Notes under the pieces: model-generated
What the model saw: only the letters and a program-made list of their open reading frames with translations
Told to the model about the DNA's origin: nothing
The model's database searches: none
Shown: piece by piece, positions 63,819 to 64,000 of the stretch
Layout: each line of letters opens with the position of its first letter
Position numbering within the stretch: the first letter of the stretch is position 1
Position numbers and translations under genes: made by a program
Assembly (NCBI GenBank): GCA_017795085.1
Contig: CP051246.1
Coordinates: 2,172,514-2,236,513 of the forward strand
Length of the DNA stretch: 64,000 nt
From: Salegentibacter sp.
GTDB lineage: Bacteria > Bacteroidota > Bacteroidia > Flavobacteriales > Flavobacteriaceae
Direction of reading: 5' to 3'

Positions 63819-64000
63819 ACGCTTTTAAAACGTTGAAAACCCCAGTATTTATATGGTTTCACGCAGTTCCAAATTTTTGAACTCACGATTAACTCACAAT
63901 TTAAATAGAACGTATTGGTGCAGTTTGATATTCTGGACTATCCCAAATATAATAAAAATTGTAGTAATTCTTCAGCACAAGTTTCATTCAATTTTATTGA

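Noticed and set aside
1..64000. CRISPR array or transposase gene
   Set aside because: No regularly spaced direct repeats and no DDE, HUH or serine-recombinase motifs were found.

Overview
The window is AT-rich DNA from a Gram-negative Bacteroidota, most likely a marine Flavobacteriaceae of the Salegentibacter/Gramella/Zunongwangia type. This rests on a SusD-family tail, many lipoproteins, TAnnTTTG-type -7 promoter boxes, a DnaX without the zinc module, a CzcA-TolC fusion and IntDOT-like integrases. No species call is possible from sequence alone.

Positions 1-18 kb are a secreted-carbohydrate region. The end of a SusD gene is followed by a tight operon of two very large FG-GAP/ASPIC-UnbV lipoproteins, a vanadium-haloperoxidase/PAP2-like lipoprotein and a membrane-anchored unknown. 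Next is a minus-strand pair (Tat-signal 'gluconate dehydrogenase subunit 3' plus GMC oxidoreductase). A divergent five-gene operon follows: TIM-barrel lipoprotein, NupG-like permease, Gfo/Idh/MocA oxidoreductase, second TIM-barrel protein and DUF1080 lipoprotein. Together these look like an oxidative, 3-keto-sugar type route for glycosides. A Cu/Zn superoxide dismutase lipoprotein and a MepB-like protein close the region.

Positions 19-41 kb are core chromosome: NDH-2, an ECF-type sigma factor with a membrane partner, DUF2911, SRPBCC plus photolyase behind a 23-bp palindrome, a RecD2-like helicase, DUF3822, rsmD, RNase P RNA, dnaX, miaE, a sixA-ppk1-ppx polyphosphate operon, pdxH, rnz, pyrR-pyrB, and an mhqO/mhqD-like quinone-detoxification pair ending in a strong terminator.

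Positions 41.05-63.82 kb are an integrated genomic island. Three copies of an att-like sequence (about 41.05-41.12, 45.18-45.25 and 63.75-63.82 kb) each end in a 13-bp core that resembles the complement of a tRNA 3' end. Two IntDOT-like tyrosine recombinases each lie just left of an att copy. Cargo includes a primase/mobilisation remnant, an ArsO/CzcO-like flavoprotein, a phosphoesterase, a frameshifted AbiEii-type toxin with its antitoxin, a pectate-lyase-like lipoprotein, a TonB-receptor-like barrel protein and a metal-efflux operon (Cys/His-rich protein, CzcA-TolC fusion, CzcB adaptor, CDF transporter, Fur-like remnant). The adaptor is broken by a perfect 142-bp tandem duplication. The Fur-like gene is cut by a dispersed repeat. 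Inverted structured repeats (REP-like hairpins and a roughly 290-bp element) bracket 42.1-49.4 kb. No tRNA genes or CRISPR arrays were seen.
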